Made by a program: the position numbers and the translations under genes. Positions 62,277 through 64,000 of a stretch of 64,000 bases of DNA are shown piece after piece. The DNA lies in contig JAXDJH010000013.1 of NCBI GenBank assembly GCA_034663635.1, forward strand, positions 329,778-393,777. The letters are read 5' to 3'. Each line of letters starts with the position of its first letter. Within the stretch, counting starts at the first letter, position 1. The notes under the pieces were generated by a model, which saw only the letters and a program-made list of their open reading frames with translations, did no database searches and had not been told where the DNA came from. The DNA is from JAXDJH01 sp034663635 (GTDB taxonomy: Bacteria; Actinomycetota; CADDZG01; WHSQ01).

Positions 62277-63233
62277 TTACTCGGCCCACTCTTTCTCGAA
62301 GTCGGCGAGCTTCTTCTCGACGTTCATGCCCGCGGCCCGGCCTCTCTCGGCGAACTGCACCGCCATCTTGCGCGACGCCTCGTCGATCATCTCCTTGCCG
62401 AACATGACCGCGCCCGTCCGCTGGACCTCGGTCGCGTGCTTGTAGGCCTCGAGCAGAGCCTCGGCCTTGTCGTACTCGGCCTGAGTCGGCGTGAAGACCT
62501 CGTTGAGCACGTCGATCTGTCCGGGGTGCAGCGCCCACTTGCCGTCGTAGCCGAGGGCCCGGGCGCGCATCGCCATCTCGCGATAACCGTCGAGGTCCTT
62601 GATGAGGAGATAGGGCCCGTCGATCGCCTGCAGGCCCGCGTCGCGGGCCGCTATCAGGATCCGCTCGAGCACGTAGTGCAGGTGGTCGCCGGGATAGCCG
62701 GGCATCGGGAGGCCGGCGGTGACGGTTGGGAGTCCGAGCGATGCGCTCATGTCGGCCGGGCCGAGGATCAGGCACTCGGTGCGGTCGGACGCGTGCGCGA
62801 TCTCGTGGACGTTTTTGAGCCCCGTGGCGGTCTCGATCTGGGCCTCGATGCCGATCCGCTTGTCGAGGTCGGTCTTCGTCTCGATCATCCGCAGCATGTG
62901 GTCGACGAACATGACCTCGTGCGCGTGCTGGACCTTCGGAATCATGATGCAGTCGAGGTACTGACCCGCGGCCTCGACGACCGTCTTCAAGTCGTCGGCC
63001 GCCCACTGCGTGTCGACCGAGTTGATCCGCACGACGACGGTCTTGTCGCCCCAGTCGTTGTTCTTCAACGCATCGATGACGTTGCCGCGCGCCTCCTCCT
63101 TGGCGAGGGGGGCGACGGAGTCCTCGAGGTCCATGAAGATCTGGTCCGCGGGAAGGCCGGGGGCCTTGCCGAGCATCTTCGTGCTCGAACCCGGAACCGA
63201 AAGGCACGACCTGCGTGCTCGAAGCTGACCCAC
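62277..63233 (-). CDS. CitE/malyl-CoA lyase-like enzyme
   Basis: The 318-residue protein is a HpcH/HpaI (CitE-type) TIM-barrel lyase: LSVPGSSTKML near the N-terminus, FMDLEDSVAPLAKEEAR with the Mg/acid residue, VVRINSVDTQW, the metal-binding EAQIETATGL, and ILGPADMSASLG. Such enzymes cleave or form malyl-CoA, beta-methylmalyl-CoA or citramalyl-CoA. Pairing with an acyl-CoA dehydrogenase suggests propionate or acetate assimilation. Its ATG at 63233 lies close to the phosphodiesterase stop. Confidence 0.9.
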   Translation of the reverse strand: MGQLRARRSCLSVPGSSTKMLGKAPGLPADQIFMDLEDSVAPLAKEEARGNVIDALKNNDWGDKTVVVRINSVDTQWAADDLKTVVEAAGQYLDCIMIPKVQHAHEVMFVDHMLRMIETKTDLDKRIGIEAQIETATGLKNVHEIAHASDRTECLILGPADMSASLGLPTVTAGLPMPGYPGDHLHYVLERILIAARDAGLQAIDGPYLLIKDLDGYREMAMRARALGYDGKWALHPGQIDVLNEVFTPTQAEYDKAEALLEAYKHATEVQRTGAVMFGKEMIDEASRKMAVQFAERGRAAGMNVEKKLADFEKEWAE

Positions 63234-63287
63234 TGTTCGTCCTCCTGTGTTTTTAGCTTTTCAAGCTGAGGGCCAAAGGTTGCTGAG

Positions 63288-64000
63288 TTATTCGACGTAG
63301 CCGAGGCCACGGAGGTGGCCCTCGATCTCTTCTTCCTCGCTAGAGGTTAGCCCTTCGGTGGCCGCGGCTTCTGCTGCTTGCTCGCTACCTTCCAGGACCT
63401 GGAGTTGGACGCCGGAGCCAACCAACGACTCGAGGACCTTGCCGTCGCGGTTGACCGCGGACGGGACGTTCAGCGCCGCCATCGAGGTCGGGCCGAGATC
63501 GATGAGCTCGGCCGTTTCCTTCAGCGGTCCGGGCGTCACCTCGGGGCCGGTCGCGACGATGACTCCTTCGAGGCGGTGGTCGCCGCTCAGCCAGTCGGCC
63601 TCTTCGACCATGCCCTTCGCGTGCGTGAGCGAATAGAAGGGGGCGGGGACCAAGAGCAGGTCCGGCGCGATGTCGAAGAAGCGGCCGTGCATGACCTCTT
63701 CCTTCTTGTAGATCTTGCCGATCGGGTTCGTTCCGGTGACCGGATCGCGGAAGCCCTCGAGCGCGGCCTGGATCTCGTCGCGCACCTTCTCGTAGTCCTC
63801 CGGCTCGACGATGCCCCCGGGCTCGCGGCCCTTGAGGTTCACGCTCACGCCTTCGCCGGTTGAAACGACGGAGGTGTAGGCCTTGGACTTGCTCCAGTCG
63901 ATCGGGCTCGCCGGGATCGAGATCTTGCCGTGCAGCTTGAAGATGTCGTAGAGGCGGCGCGCGATGCGTCTCCCCGGCCCCCAGCGGATCAGGTTGAACG
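63288..64000 (-). CDS. Type I phosphodiesterase/nucleotide pyrophosphatase, N-terminus cut by window edge
   Basis: The frame is open from the stop at 63288 to the right edge (237 codons visible) and shows no start before the edge. The sequence matches the C-terminal half of AlkP-superfamily phosphodiesterases: TGEGVSVNLKGREPGGIV, a KVRDEIQAAL helix, then DIAPDLLLVPAPFYSL with an Asp, and SGDHRLEGVIVATGPEV with a His. Members hydrolyse phosphodiesters or nucleotide pyrophosphates with two metal ions. The C-terminus is rich in acidic residues. It is upstream of the CitE-like lyase on the same strand, 54 bases away. Confidence 0.82.
   Translation of the reverse strand, partial: FNLIRWGPGRRIARRLYDIFKLHGKISIPASPIDWSKSKAYTSVVSTGEGVSVNLKGREPGGIVEPEDYEKVRDEIQAALEGFRDPVTGTNPIGKIYKKEEVMHGRFFDIAPDLLLVPAPFYSLTHAKGMVEEADWLSGDHRLEGVIVATGPEVTPGPLKETAELIDLGPTSMAALNVPSAVNRDGKVLESLVGSGVQLQVLEGSEQAAEAAATEGLTSSEEEEIEGHLRGLGYVE

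Noticed and set aside
60694..63207. A single 837-residue open frame
   Set aside because: Only the part from the ATG at 62271 is a real protein (acyl-CoA dehydrogenase). The first 312 residues are Arg-rich and are a shadow of the lyase gene on the same strand in another frame.

Overview
The window looks like a chromosomal segment of a high-GC actinomycete-type bacterium, probably an uncultured lineage of Actinomycetota. I infer this from protein families, not from a marker gene: an F420-type luciferase-like oxidoreductase, a DUF2342 (zincin-like) protein, a CGHC mycoredoxin, an LppM-like lipoprotein, a MacS-like sensor kinase, a YlbL-type PDZ/S16 protease beside MreB, and frequent GTG/TTG starts. 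I saw no rRNA, tRNA, CRISPR array or transposase gene.

0-22.6 kb: a leftward cell-envelope cluster (small membrane protein, mreB, YlbL-like protease, large membrane histidine kinase, FecR-like lipoprotein cut by the left edge); an SDR epimerase; a rightward pair of a DUF2342 pseudo-metallopeptidase and a LarA-like racemase; a small phosphoesterase and an NTF2-fold protein; a leftward string (mycoredoxin, rhodanese-MoeB fusion, DUF3592 protein, secreted subtilase); a zinc alcohol dehydrogenase, a PD40 propeller, a glyoxalase-fold protein, a NarL/MacS-like two-component pair, and an acyltransferase-3/DUF2339 membrane pair.

22.6-42.8 kb: a GH15 glucoamylase/trehalase, a MarR-MFS efflux pair with a visible operator-like palindrome, and then genes rich in exported proteins: an M28 peptidase, a TatA-like protein with a zinc ribbon, a LLM oxidoreductase, a CBS protein, a small secreted protein, a secreted protein of about 2,000 residues with cadherin-like and about 140-residue repeats, an LppM-like lipoprotein, an LCAT-type lipase interrupted by a frameshift, a secreted propeller and an FAD monooxygenase.

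42.8-60.65 kb: a defence island, visibly more AT-rich in codon use and intergenic sequence than its flanks (by eye, not counted). It holds a complete type I restriction-modification operon (NucS/DUF91-like nuclease, hsdM, hsdS, hsdR, YgjP-like protease), an ArdC-like antirestriction/metallopeptidase gene, and a second cluster that is the most interesting part of the window. That cluster has a DNA cytosine methyltransferase, a 978-residue protein with two GHKL ATPase modules (Hsp90/MORC-like at the N-terminus, histidine-kinase-like at the C-terminus, with an H-box), a 541-residue receiver-domain protein, a divergent Vsr-type nuclease and a convergent PD-(D/E)xK nuclease. It reads as a restriction or repair system run by a two-component-like phosphorelay.

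60.65-64 kb: core metabolism resumes with an acyl-CoA dehydrogenase, a CitE/malyl-CoA lyase-like protein and a type I phosphodiesterase cut by the right edge.
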